NCBI GenBank assembly: GCA_013398175.1
Contig: VZRZ01007316.1
Location: forward strand, 619,720-683,719
DNA length: 64,000 nucleotides
Source of the DNA: Climacteris rufus
Lineage: Eukaryota > Chordata > Aves > Passeriformes > Climacteridae
Direction: 5' to 3'
Shown here: positions 1-12,490 of the stretch, one piece after another
Layout: each line of letters opens with the position of its first letter
Position numbering within the stretch: the stretch's first letter is position 1
Notes under the pieces: model-generated
What the model was told of the DNA's origin: nothing
Seen by the model: the letters and a program-made list of their open reading frames with translations, nothing else
The model's database searches: none
Made by a program: the position numbers and the translations under genes

Positions 1-3000
1 CACAACTAAAATTGTGCAGGATATCAGGATGAAGTAGAATTATAATAGACAAAAAATTACATTTTTGTTAGCACAGTAAATAAAATTCTGAAGTTTTAAA
101 TCATTTTTCTGAATATCAACAATCAGATTTAAAGCTCTGCTCTTGGCATTCTGCTTATATCTCTGCTGCCATTTGACAATAACCAGGCAAGGCATGTCTG
201 ATCTAGAATGGCATTTCCAATGTTCCTCTTTGTAAAGTGACTATTGAATCAGTGGCAACAAATTGTCCCTCTGATTTATTTTGTTCCTTTTAGATTTAGT
301 CACCTGTACTTAAAATGGTAAGGTGCAAACATAGTAATTGTGTTTACACATTTTATACCAAAAAGTCTGCTCACATGTAGACTTCAACACAAAGCAGAGT
401 TTTGTTTCACTGTTCTTCAATTTGACCTCAGTAAATTGAGGGATGGTTGAAGCCTGAATAAGTAATATGCACTGTTGCCATTTATAGCTTCACTAAAGCA
501 GCAACTGTTGAAGAGTGCAAGGCTGATTTGTTAGCTGAGCTGATTGACAGAAGTCCTTAGCCATCTGAGTGCAATTAAATGGAACTCCATCCAAATTAAT
601 TTTATATATGTGCCAGCTTTTATTTTCACTTAGTATCAGGGCGTCATAGTAATTTTTAATTTATTAGGTTGTGGTAGGATTTTGCTTTTCATTGAAAATA
701 GTGTCAGGCAGCCCTGTTCTTACAGAAGTTATATGAGGTTGGGAAATAATTAAAAAAGCCTTCTGAATATTTATTGATGGAGTTATCAAAAGTACCTTTT
801 TTTTTCTTTCCTTGGTTCATTCCCTCCTCCCTTTCACATTAAGTTGTTGACTTAGAAGACTTGTGCACTAATACTATAGCCACCAAATAAAAGAAATTAA
901 GTTATTCAAAGCCTCTGACAATCATCTTGAACAAATATGTTCACAAGCCTTAAAAAAGGTAAACACACATTTTTAGTGTGTTTATTTATAACTTATTTTG
1001 TATCTTCAGGATGATGTTACTCAGCCTATTGAAGTGTTCTGAAATAATATTTAGATCTGAATACTCCAGTAGATGGGATTGTATTCTTCATGTCTGAGAA
1101 TATAAATTCATGCAAACACTGTGCTCATTTACCAGAATACACAGTGATTTGTCCTTGCAGCTTGAAGGGCAGGATGTAGTGTCACAGTCACCCTATCAAG
1201 ATCCCTTATGTTACTTGAAAGCAGCATCATTTCTTTCTGCTAGAGAAATGCAGCTGAAAGTAAAAATATTAATCTACTGTCTTGCAAAACAGAGTTTTTC
1301 TAATTCAACAATACTTGTTACATCATCTGAAACATCAGAAAGCTGAAGTCATAAAAGCAGGCCGTTCAGTTTACTTTATGAAAACCTCCAGCTTTGTTAC
1401 TTAGAACAACTTCTAGCATGAGAGACCAGTGAAACAGTTACTACCTTATAAAGATACAGGTGTTCATTTATCTTTCCTTTGAAATTCCTGACACCCCTAC
1501 ACAGATGGGAGTGGTTCAGAAATAGGTCAGCCCAAAATGCAGTTCTTGCTTTGCCTTCTCAGAGAGGCTCTAGATGCAGAAAAACAGCTGTAGACTATAA
1601 CTGTATTTTTTCAGCTATAAACCAATCTCCAGAAGGAAAAGTGGAAAAAAAAACCCAACCAAAATAGTAGAGTTGATCTATGGTACTGCAGGTACTTTGC
1701 CAGTTGCACAGGCTGGATTGCCAGGCACCAGGTCAGACACAGGACTGCTACTTGGCTGACATCTGTGCAGTGCTCAGCACCAGACTCTTCTGTGCTATTG
1801 CTCCATTGCTCAAAAGCAGCCCCATCTGTAGTACGTGATGATTATTTGTGAAGGTAGTGGCAGATTCCAAGATTCTTTATAATAAAGAACATACTTACAT
1901 GGCAATGCTTGTGAGGACATTTGTATGTGGCTTTGTTAATTTACTGTTCTGGTAATGTCATACTGCAGTGGATATGCTTACTAGCAAAAAATTTCATTTT
2001 CTGAAGCTGAGTTTGTTCTGCCTCCATCTCAGTCACTATAAGCTCTATGAAAAACAAGAGTTAGTCAATAGACCCACATCTCTTGGTATTGCCTGACTTA
2101 GCTAAATCTTTTCACAGCCTTGGATGACATCAGCCAGCAGAAGTCAAGAGAGTATATCTGACTGTTACATTCTCTAGAAGACCTGTAATTCTGCTTTAAG
2201 CTGAAATGAATTATACTCACTATATTTGAAGCAAAAAAAGAGATTCATTCAGAAGTTTCCAAAATTTTCAAGCAGCTGTTCACAAAACAGAAGTATACTG
2301 CATGCTTTCACACAGGAGCACAAAAACCTCTGCAACTGCAGTAAGCTCCCTATTAAAAATAGTTAATTTATTTATGCTATCCCTTATTGAAAAGCTAATC
2401 CAGAATCCCAATGCATATACTAAAGCATTTGTGTGAGATAGCTTGGCAAAATGAATATTTTGTTAAAGAGTTTTAAAGTACTTAGAAAAAGAAGTAAGAG
2501 CAGTGCATATAATCTTCTTCTGAAATGGAGGGCTAGAAGGAATATTAGACATATAGTGAAATCTATCATCAGCAATTTGGTATGAAATATAAAAATGTTC
2601 CATTACACAGAATACAAGAAAAAATACAACTGGTGGATTATAGGAATTAATCCATCAAAAATCTTGCTGGGAGTCACATGAATGTAATTTTGAGAAAAAA
2701 AAAAAAGAAAACTAGAAAATGCAGTGTTTGGTATCTCTAGCTAAGGAAATGTTCTCACTTCTTTCCCTCATTTTCAGAATGACTGGTGTTTTATTTGCTG
2801 GTTAGTTTGTTAAGTAAAACTGAAGTATAATAATATGAGATGCCCTATCTGTAAAGTTAAATCTGGCTTTCCATGATAGGCCCAAGAAAAATTAACTAAT
2901 GTTGCCTTAAACTTCATAGTTTAAACTTAAACTTCCTGTGTTGTGAGAGGCAGGTAGGGTGAAATGTGGAGAAAAAAGAAAAATCTAAATAACAAGAGTC

Positions 3001-6000
3001 CAAGATTTTACAAAAGTATTTGTCCTTGCTAAAGCCACAGAAGGTCTTTGCCTAATATAGTCAGACAAATAGAGATGAAAATGAACGACTAGTCTTTTGC
3101 CTTTTGTAAGGTAGGTACCTTTGATTATTTGGGGAAATTTATTGATGTGTTTAGTTCTTAGAACTGCATTCTGCTTGCAGTACCACCCTGATAGTTTGTG
3201 CTTTCTTAACTATATACTTACCCTTTCCTTTTTTACTACTGCAATACACCCTCCAGAGTATTTTCTTGAAAGTTGGTGCTACTTTAGATACAGTACTTTC
3301 CATGCTCTTGAATCAGTGTAACCACACAGGTTTACAGCATAGACCATGTTGAACACCATTTATTGTGAAAAACTGACCATTTCTCTCCTCCATTTACCAT
3401 CTTTTTAGCAGTTAATTAACTGTGAAAGCATAATAGATTTTCGTTTAGCTTTTGGCTCCAAGTTTCCTTCAGAGGGAATAATTCCTTTGAGATACATTGT
3501 GAAATGTCTTCTTGAATGCAAAGTAAATTGTATCAGCTTACCACCTCTATCCATGTGTTTGTTGACTACTTCAGAGGCTCTGAGAGGTTCATGGCTTTTA
3601 AAGAAAAGCAGGACATATAATTTTGTTCTCCAGCAGATCATATTTGTACATGTTCCACTAATTTCATGCTTTATTATGATTTCCCTGATTTGCCCAATTC
3701 GGATATCATGCTCATTTTTTTTAGTTTCCCTTAACTTCCTGAAGTATTTTTTAGAAGTGATGTGACATTTATCATCTTCCAGGCCTCAGATAGGAAGGTA
3801 GATTTAAGCAAGGAGCTGTGTGTCACCAGTATTAGTTTTCTTATTTCTGCTTCCATAGTTATATGCTTTGGTGACATTTTTTGCTTATTTTATCTATTTG
3901 TGCCATTATGCCTTCAACTAACACAGCGTGCTATGTTCTTGACATTTCTAAATACCCCTTGTATGCCTTCACAGTATATTGGGCCTAGAGATTCATGTCC
4001 TTGAAGTAGGACTGTGTCTTAGCTTTTAGACCTTACAAAGTACCTCCTTGTTGGGTTTTTACATTTATTATGCTAGATTCATTATTATTTCCATTCATTT
4101 TTTGTTTGTACCCAACCTCAGCTTTTTGCAGAGTGGGGTCACCTCCCTGCTGTTTAGTTGCGATGATTTGTTTTTGCGTTTCCTCAGATTTCTTGATTGG
4201 CAGCAAGCATTTGCTCTCTGCCTCTATTACACTGCCCCTGGTGAGCTTCCCTGCTGTAGTGCTCTGCTGGGTCATGTCCCCCATCAGTGGTTGTACTGAA
4301 CCCAGCTATCTTCTTTGTTCATTTGTATTGTAGAGGAAGGGTCAGGGACTAGCCCCTTGATACTTTTCTCTTAAGTGGAGTCACCTCTCAAGGGAGCAGA
4401 ATTCAGCACAGAAAACTATTTTTATGCTTTTCTGGGGGGAAAAAAAAAAAAAAAAAGAAAGTTTGGCTAAAATATAGGTGTTTTTGTCAATTTATTCGTA
4501 TTTCTTAACCTTGAGTACATAAACCATTAACCTAACCATTTGCTTAGTCTAGGGTAAAAGCTGAGGTCCAGCAGGGGACTTTTCACAACTGCTGAACACT
4601 GATATTACATTTAAAACCCTCAAAATAGCCCTTTCCCCACACTTGCACCCTGATAGCCCCATACTTCCACCCTAAGGGTAGTCAAGCAAGAGGACTCAGA
4701 ATCCATGATCTTTGAAAGTTATGGAAAAAAATACAGCATTTGGTTTCTGTAGCTCTTCAAAATCATATTATACTTTGTATGGAGTCACAAACTGACACAC
4801 AAAGTGTTTTTAGTGCTTGACTGTCACTGCTAAAATGGGGCCTTACCCAAAAGGCATTGAAGTCAATTTAGTCTTCTGATTTCAGGGATAACTGAGTCAG
4901 TCTCAGACTTTTTGTCATTCTGACTACTTTTTAAAACAGATAAGGACTTGCTCGTAAACGGATTCCCAACAATTAAAGAGTTGTTTAACATTGCCATTAG
5001 AGATATTTGTTATGAATTGGATGCAAGGGGCTTTGGTTTATTGGCAGGTTAATTGTCATTTTAGGCATCTCTTTCTCTTGACACAGTTCAATGAGTATAA
5101 TTTTTTTCTCTTTTTAAATCTAGCTTATTACTTTAAAATTATCACTTATCAAAATCCAGTAAAAAAAGAAATCCTTTGAAGCTTCAAATTTGGCATGTTC
5201 TCTTAGGCAAACAACGTTAAAGGCTGTGGGAGTATGAACAGTCCCTGATGAATTAACTTTCTGACTCTGTAAATGCACAGAACCAAGTACTTACTCATTG
5301 GAATAAGGAACGTGACTAAGAAAGCGAAAAGCCCTAAACCCCACAGCTGGAGCACAGATGCCAACAAACATAACTTTGATGCTTCACAGATGATTTTGAA
5401 CACAAAGCTGTTCCAATTGATTCTTTCCCTGCATTTTCCTCGGAAAAACATTAAGTGCTCTGAGGTTTTTTGTTGGTGTTTTTAAGTGGTGAAGGGATTA
5501 TACAAGTTCATAAAGCAAGGGTTTTTCATAAATGGATATGTGCTTGTTCAATCCCATTAATAAAAGTTAAAAAACCATATGTCCCTATATTTCTAAGCAC
5601 ACAGTACACAGTGTAGTTTGCAGTGCTTTTCTGGATGTGAGTTTTTAAAGGTAGATGAGGAAGTGATATAATTATTCTGTGATAGAAAATTTGGAAGTTT
5701 AACTCTACAGAGCTTATACTGTCTCAGAAGACCTTTTTTAACTTCGAAAAAGCAGATAAGCACTTAAAGGCCACCTCTAACACTTTCCAATTAAAATCTA
5801 ACAGTGGAGTCTAACTTTCAGTTAGTGTTGAAGTTATGGAAGGTGTGTATCCATATATGTATAGGTATATCTGTGACATATTTTGTGTTGTAAATACGTA
5901 GTTTTAAAGGTATGTAGGCTCTGATGTACGTGGTAGTTGAGGCATATTATAAGGTTTTATTAAGAATCAATAGCGTAGCCATATTGGCAGCATAAAACAG

Positions 6001-9000
6001 ACACCTGTGTTCTGGGGAGCAACTTAATCCAGTTTTGTCTGGATGACTGCCTGAGGTAAGGGATACTGAAGGTAAAGGAAACTAATTTAAAAAGGTTTAA
6101 GAGGATTTTTGAGCTCTGACTTGACTGAATCAGTCATTCATGCTGGGATCAGGCTCTCCTTTGGAGAACTCATGCCCATCTCGGTTCCTGAAAGCCATTT
6201 TGTTGTGAAGTGGTCATTTAGGTAAAAAATTACTTTACCTTTTTCAGTTACTGGTCTAGTTCACAGTTTTGTTCTCAGTTCTCTTACTTTGAATAATACC
6301 TATTATTGCATAAGTTTGGGTTTATTTCATTCATCAAAAGCAGCAAAGCATGAATGGCTTCTCTGAATTACTACCAATAAATTTTTTTATCTCAGGCACC
6401 ATAAGTCCCACACAGTCCCAATTATAGTTGAAAACATTGCAGAACAGGACTTCTGAATCATATTGGCAGTATTTCAGGTTACACAGACAGATTAGACAAA
6501 AGACAGCATTAGAAAACATAAAGGTTTATCTTAAATTGCTTGTTTAATAACAATGCTGTTCTCTTCAGATCAAGAACCAAGGAGCAATAACTGTAATGAC
6601 TGTTGCATGGAAGAGCATCTTCTTGACTTTCCGAATTAGGATGTCTCCATTCCCTTCTAGTTACACTGTGCCTAGGACAGATAAGGCTCATTTAGGGATT
6701 TTAAAGTACTGTAATTAATGCAGAAATATTGCAAATTTTGAGGAAAGGATTCTCAAAATGTTTTTTTTAAACTCAGCTCATCTTTTAAATGGCTTCAAAA
6801 TTACAAATAAATCCAGAGAAAATGTATTGGTGAGGGAGAAACAAATGAAACAGACCATAGTGGATGATGAATGCAGTTTTACCTATACTAACGCATCCTA
6901 CAGATTCACAGTTCACCACTTGCTTATGTCACAGAAAAGTCCTGAACTAAGGAAACCAGAGCTGAATTGTGTCAGGACCTCTATTACTGTTCTCCTCTTC
7001 CCACTACCTAAAATTTTTTTGATGGGTAAAAATTATTACATGCTAAATCTTCACTATGTAGCAGATGAAGTAAACAATTTCACTCTTTTCAGAAAAGAAA
7101 AAAAACAGGGAAAATCATTTTTCAGTCACCACTGCCTAAGCTTTTGATAGGATTTGAAATGCTGGAGAAGAACTTCCTCTCCCATCTCTGCTAATCTAAG
7201 GGTGAATGACTGTCTGCCTGTAGATGAGAGAGTAGCTCTACTTGATGGAGGCCTCATGCTCAGACCTTAATTTATGATTTGCAATATTCTCCATGACTTG
7301 ATGCTGAGGAGGATTCCTTTCTGTCACTTTTTTTTTTCTACTCCACATTGAAATAGCATGCTATGAATGAGAAGTCTGGGTTTGATTCTTTTCTGAAAAC
7401 GGTATGAAAATTGAAGTTTGAAGCTCTGTGGAAAAATAAAATCAATAAATAAACCAAAAAATTTAAATGTCAGTCTCTGCCTTACAAAAATTCCTAGATC
7501 TTTATGAAAGTATCTAAATACTCAGAAACAAATGTTAAACCTTTTGAGTAGTCCTCATTTTTGTCCTAGGTTTCTATACTAAAGAGATTTCCATTTTACA
7601 GTCCTATCTGCGTCCTTTGTATCAGATGAGTATAATTTCTGTATAATCACAATCAGGCCAGGACATTCATATCACATGATAACAAAGACAGCTTTGATGT
7701 AGAGCCTCTGGAGTTTTGTTTCACATTTTCTTGTCTCATTTAATCTCATAGTTCTGAATTCAAACATACAGTTGGTAATTATGTTTAATATACCTTTGTT
7801 GATATTGGTAAAGTCTTCATCACAATTATATCTAAGAAATTTGATTTATTTTTTCTTTAGATTTAAAGAAATTATGAAGTTGCAAACTCAAGTGTTCCAA
7901 TGAAGGATCTAATAACAATAACAGAATTAAAATTGTCCATCAAAATTCAAAAATATCCTTAACTGTGCAGTATTTTATGAGAAATTTGTTGCAGTCAAGT
8001 TAGAGAACAGATTGCTTGGACTCCCACCTATTTATGAACACTTGTAATCTTGTACAGACAAAAAGGTATACACCATTTATGAGAAGCCAAGAATTTAATC
8101 TTAGTCTGATTACAGTCTTAATGTTTTTTACATTCACCACAGCCTTATCAAATAGATTAAGTTACATGCTGGTAACAAATACACAAACTTTTTAGTCTTC
8201 TCCTTTCTGTGGTGTTAGGCTTGCCCTCCCACTGTCCCTCTGTATGGGGGTTGATGGTTTCAGTCTGGGGGTGGGTTTGCAGCAATGGTCAGTATCCTAA
8301 CCCCTTGGCTAGAAGTATGACATTGATGTTGATGATTTCTTTCTTCTCAATTTAAGACATGGTTGGGATCTTTTTTATGTTTGTTAAGAAGCTTTACACC
8401 TCAAAATAATAGATTTGTTGATCTGCAAGTCCATATTACTGTTGAATTTATTATGTGTATTTTACATGTGTTGGGTGCTTGTTCTTTGTTCTCTCTGCTA
8501 CTCCTAAGGCTTGACAAGAACAACTTGACTTCTCTTCCTCCTAAGGTTGCATTTATTTGATGACCAGTAATTGGCCATCAGTGATGTTTATAAAGCTCTT
8601 GGGCTTCAGGTATTACTCTCTGCGAGTTCTTTTAAAGCTTCCTGTGTGCCGTATTTTATTAAGGGGGTCTAACAGGTCATTCTGCCCTCAGTTACTACAT
8701 GTTACAAATGCCCATTAGTTACAAAATACATACTGCTGTAGACATTACATCACACAATTCTAACAGAGCTGATGAAAAGTTAAAACAAAGTAGGTAATAG
8801 AGATCTGGGAATTAGATAATTGCTATTGCTTGCAAAAACAAATCTTAAGGCAAACCAACACAAGCACAGGCAAAGTCCAGCAGGCCCCGAAGCCTGTCTT
8901 TTTAGATTGATGCCAAACCTGTGGCCAGGTACAAACAGCATGTATTCCCGATTTACTGAACTACAAAGCTAGGAAGCATGTTAGTGGTTTAGTTATGATT

Positions 9001-10574
9001 ACATTTCAGGTGGACTGTTCATGCTGGAATGCAAGAATGGCTCCTCAGATGGTTTAATGGTACTTGACATACCCATGAAATGAAAAGAAAATACAGTGGA
9101 TTTTCAAAACCTGAATTTCTTAACATTCACATCAACATTTCAGAAATTCCATTTCAGCTAAGGATTGTGATAGCTGTCTGTTTCTGGAATTTACTTCACA
9201 TTCACTGGAATAAATCAGCTTATGATTCTTAATTCTAGTTAGTAGTCTTTTCCCATGGGCAAATAAAGATACATCTGGGGTTTTTGGTCATACTAGGGTA
9301 CACTGACCATTCTCATTTAACTGCTGATTAGTAGGAAACTCCCTTGATCAAATGCAACTGTTGTATATTCATATCTCACTGGCTGTGATGCCAGGAAGGC
9401 CCACATTTGCTTTTACTTTGCCAAAAAGAAGATGATACACTGTACTGATGAAACTACACAATCTTAACATTACATGTTGCTATTCTGATCAAAAGCTCCT
9501 CTGAGCCTTCTGTTTATTACTCAATTAAAGTAGATATAAAACACACAGTTCTCCTTCTCATCGCTTTTCTTAAGTGCCTGTGCCTAAAATGTTAACTTTT
9601 TTTTTTAAATTAATAATCTTCAATGTATGAAAGGGGCACATGGGACCTCATTAAAAGAGTCTCAAAGAAATCTGGATTTGGCATTAATGTAAATCCATGT
9701 GACCCTCTAGCAAGGAACTGCTTTGTTTTGTTAGAGATACATGCAATCTGTGCACCTACTTGTCCTTTCTGCAATTCTCCTGCTAGAAGAAATGATGCAG
9801 GGGTATTTTTCAGATAAAACACAACTTTAGGGTGTGACTAATAATCACAGTACTATTGTACCAGGAGATGTGGTTCCTGTATCTCGCTCAGTTTCCTTCT
9901 GTGCTAAGAATTGTTCTCCGAGGCTAAATTGGGGGAAGGAGTGATGGGCGTGTAAAGTGTTTGAGGATGTTATTCTCGTTTGACTTGAAATACTGAATGA
10001 TTTAAATTTTCTCGAGGTTTAATGTCACTGAATCTTATAAAAAGTAATTTGCATTTTCTATAACGTTTTGTGTCTTTGAGACATGTGAGCAGCCATATGA
10101 TTAGAGATCCTGTGTTCAAGTGTTAGCTAAATGCTCTTTGGAACATTCACACATAAAAAATGAAGTGTCTTTTTGCCTCTGAGCAGGATAAAGCCCTGAC
10201 ATGTTGGACTGATTCTTTCCAGAGTCCTTGTTTAAAAACAAAAAAATTACCCTGTTGCATCTGCCACAGATTCTTTCAAAGGAAACAGATAGTGAACTTT
10301 CCATTTTGTAAAATCAGATACTTTCTTTGTCATCCTGCAGAGTGATCACATTAACTTTTTGTTACGGGATTTTAAAAAAACGCTTCCATAATTCAAGAAA
10401 TGGTTTGTTTATATCAGCTACAGTTCAAGGAACAAACAGCTTCAAACTTGTGACTTCTCACAGACTTGTCTAAACACAGAGAGACAAAGATGCAATCTTA
10501 GGTGGCAAAACAGCTACAAAAATATTCTTTTTCTTGGATGAAAAGTAAAAGAAAAAAAAAGGTAAAGTAAAAAA
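1..10574 (+). other. SEMA5A intron, 5' part (no exon seen)
   Basis: This is inferred to be intron, because the first exon in the window (25586) opens in phase 0 behind an acceptor and no upstream TSR-like exon (WxxW, CSxTCG pattern) was found among the open frames. The sequence is AT-rich. It holds a long A tract at about 4440-4456 and short open frames with no recognisable product, the longest being 129 codons at 6758-7147. A stretch at about 3715-3835 faintly resembles the minus strand of an old CR1/L3-type LINE, but is too decayed to call. Confidence 0.7.
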
Positions 10575-11053
10575 GCTCTGTTCCAAAATAGCATATATTG
10601 AAACAATTTGTCTATGAAACAATTTGTCTATGCAATACTTGATGTGAAGAGTAAGAAAGCTGGGTAATGATTTTGTACACCTTAAACAAATCTTTAGCAA
10701 ACTTACATGTACTTTTCCTCCTTCCTGAAATCCTTTTCAGCATTTCTCTCATGCCTCTGTCTGGTACACAAATACCTGGGTTGAATAGCTTAGGTTTCAT
10801 ATAGTACTGGGACNGCTCTGTTCCAAAATAGCATATATTGAAACAATTTGTCTATGAAACAATTGATGCTCCTTCCTCTTGATGTGAAGAGTAAGAAAGC
10901 TGGGTAATGATTTTGTACACCTTAAACAAATCTTTAGCAAACTTACATGTACTTTTCCTCCTTCCTGAAATCCTTTTCAGCATTTCTCTCATGCCTCTGT
11001 CTGGTACACAAATACCTGGGTTGAATAGCTTAGGTTTCATATAGTACTGGGAC
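10575..11053. repeat. Direct duplication of 239 bp around an N, likely assembly artefact
   Basis: Bases 10575-10813 and 10815-11053 are the same 239-bp segment at an exact offset of 240, separated by a single N at 10814. The copies appear identical except for one cluster at 10625-10637 versus 10865-10877, where most bases differ. Copy 1 carries an internal tandem of the motif GAAACAATTTGTCTAT there, while copy 2 carries a different sequence. A real duplication would show scattered differences or none. One N plus two near-identical flanks points to overlapping contig ends that were joined without merging. Confidence 0.85.
10814..10814. other. Single ambiguous base marking an assembly join
   Basis: This is the only N noticed in the window. 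It sits exactly between the two copies of the 239-bp duplication, so it is best read as a gap of unknown size, not as a miscalled base. Confidence 0.85.
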
Positions 11054-11979
11054 CTATTAAGACAGAGAGTTCATATATCATTCAGTGTCTGCAGAGTGAT
11101 TGCTTTTATAGACCAAGCATTAACTGCACAGCATGTTCTGTACCTCGTCACTGATACTAAAATATTTACTAAAACACCTACACCTTGATGAGAAGCCACT
11201 GTCCTAAGATGTACTAGAAACTGTGACCAAAACTTAAGTCCCACATAAACATTTTTCTGAATTACAGAAATGAAAGTTAAAAGATATACCATTTCTTCTG
11301 CCCTTTTAAAACTGAAACAGTATAAGTAGGTGAGTTAGCATTTAGAAAGTCACATTGGAGCCTTCCTCTAAGGATTTGTGAGAATTTTATCTGCATGAAG
11401 GTTATTGAAAATTACATGTTGTCATCTTCATTCTTTCCTCTGCCTTGGGATCCCATGGACTGCTTCACACTTTCATCCCCAGATTCCTACCAAACACCTG
11501 CATTTTCTTATCAGTGGAATTTCTTTAGCTATAACTGCTTTTATTTTATGTAGTCACATTAAACACTGCCTGTGGGTATGCAAACAGCTCAGTGTCATTC
11601 TCTTTTATTTATTACCTTTATTGCTTTTCTTTTTTTCATTTATTTTTCCCTTGAAGGATCTTTTCTTAGGCTTCTTAAGGAAAAATAAGAAACTAAGCAG
11701 ACTGCCTGTTCTACATATTCTGGCCCATTTTCTGCCTTTTTCTGGTCTTACTGGTGTTGCCTTTTCTTTGGACGTCTAGAAGCAGGACTTATTTTCCCAA
11801 GAACTTCTGTATTTTGGTGACAAGTTTCTCTGAGTATCAGAGAAGGCTGTCAGAGAGAAGGATGCCTTACCAGCTTGTCTAATGGGGAAGAAAACCCTGT
11901 AACACAAAAATCTTTTGCTAAAATTTTCCCTTTCCATGTGTACTACTTCAGGGTACCTTTGCACACCTGCTATGTCATG
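11054..11979 (+). other. Intron sequence, nothing recognised
   Basis: AT-rich intronic DNA between the duplicated segment and the retrovirus-derived repeat. An open frame of 124 codons at 11405-11779 has low-complexity hydrophobic content and no recognisable similarity. It is taken as chance. Confidence 0.6.
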
Positions 11980-12490
11980 CATTGACTCCTGCTGGATGCC
12001 AAAGCTGCTTTGTTGCTCGCCTTCTCAGTTTGGCAGGAGAGAGAAAATATAATGAGGTTCGTGGGTTGAGATGGGGACAGGGAGAGATCTCTCACCAGGT
12101 ACCTTCATGGGCAAAACAGACTGGACTGGGGGAGATTAGTTTATTTTATAACCAATCAAATTAGAGGAGGGTAATGAGATTTAAAACCTAATCTTAAAAA
12201 ACCATTCCCCACACACCTCCCTTCTTTCTGGGCTAAACTTCATGGGATTCGGGGCTGAGATCAGTTCATCACACATCATCTCTGATGCTCCTTCCTCCTC
12301 AGGGGTAGGACTCCTCAGAGTCTTCCCCTGCTTCAGAGTGGGGTCCCTCCCACAGGAGACAATCCCCATTAATTCCTCTGACATGGGTCCTTTTCACAAG
12401 CTGCAGCTCTTCATGAACTGCTCCAGCATGGGTCCCTTCCATGGGGTGCAGTCCTTCAACAACAGACTGCTACAGCAATGTAGTTGTCAT
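11980..12490 (-). mobile_element. Fragment of an avian endogenous-retrovirus-derived repeat
   Basis: This block is more GC-rich than its surroundings and has the make-up of a repeat common in bird genomes. There is a segment around CAAAGCTGCTTTGTTGCTCG, then a stretch with AATCAAATTAGAGGAGGGTA at about 12155, then GC-rich text with repeated phrases of the form CTCC-AGCATGGGTCCCTTCCA and GGGGTGCAGTCCTTCA at about 12420-12460. I recall this arrangement from avian retrovirus-derived repeats, possibly ERVL-like, but the family name is not verified. Orientation is uncertain and the strand is a guess. It has no intact coding frame. Edges are approximate. Confidence 0.65.

Noticed and set aside
3715..3835. 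Possible old antisense LINE remnant
   Set aside because: Resemblance is limited to a few degenerate phrases and is below what can be defended without a profile search.
6758..7147. A plus-strand open frame of 129 codons in the first intron
   Set aside because: Low-complexity Lys/Phe-rich translation with no domain or gene structure.
10612..11040. Two nearly identical minus-strand 62-codon frames that look like a duplicated small gene
   Set aside because: The duplication is explained by the assembly join at 10814, and the frame has no recognised similarity.
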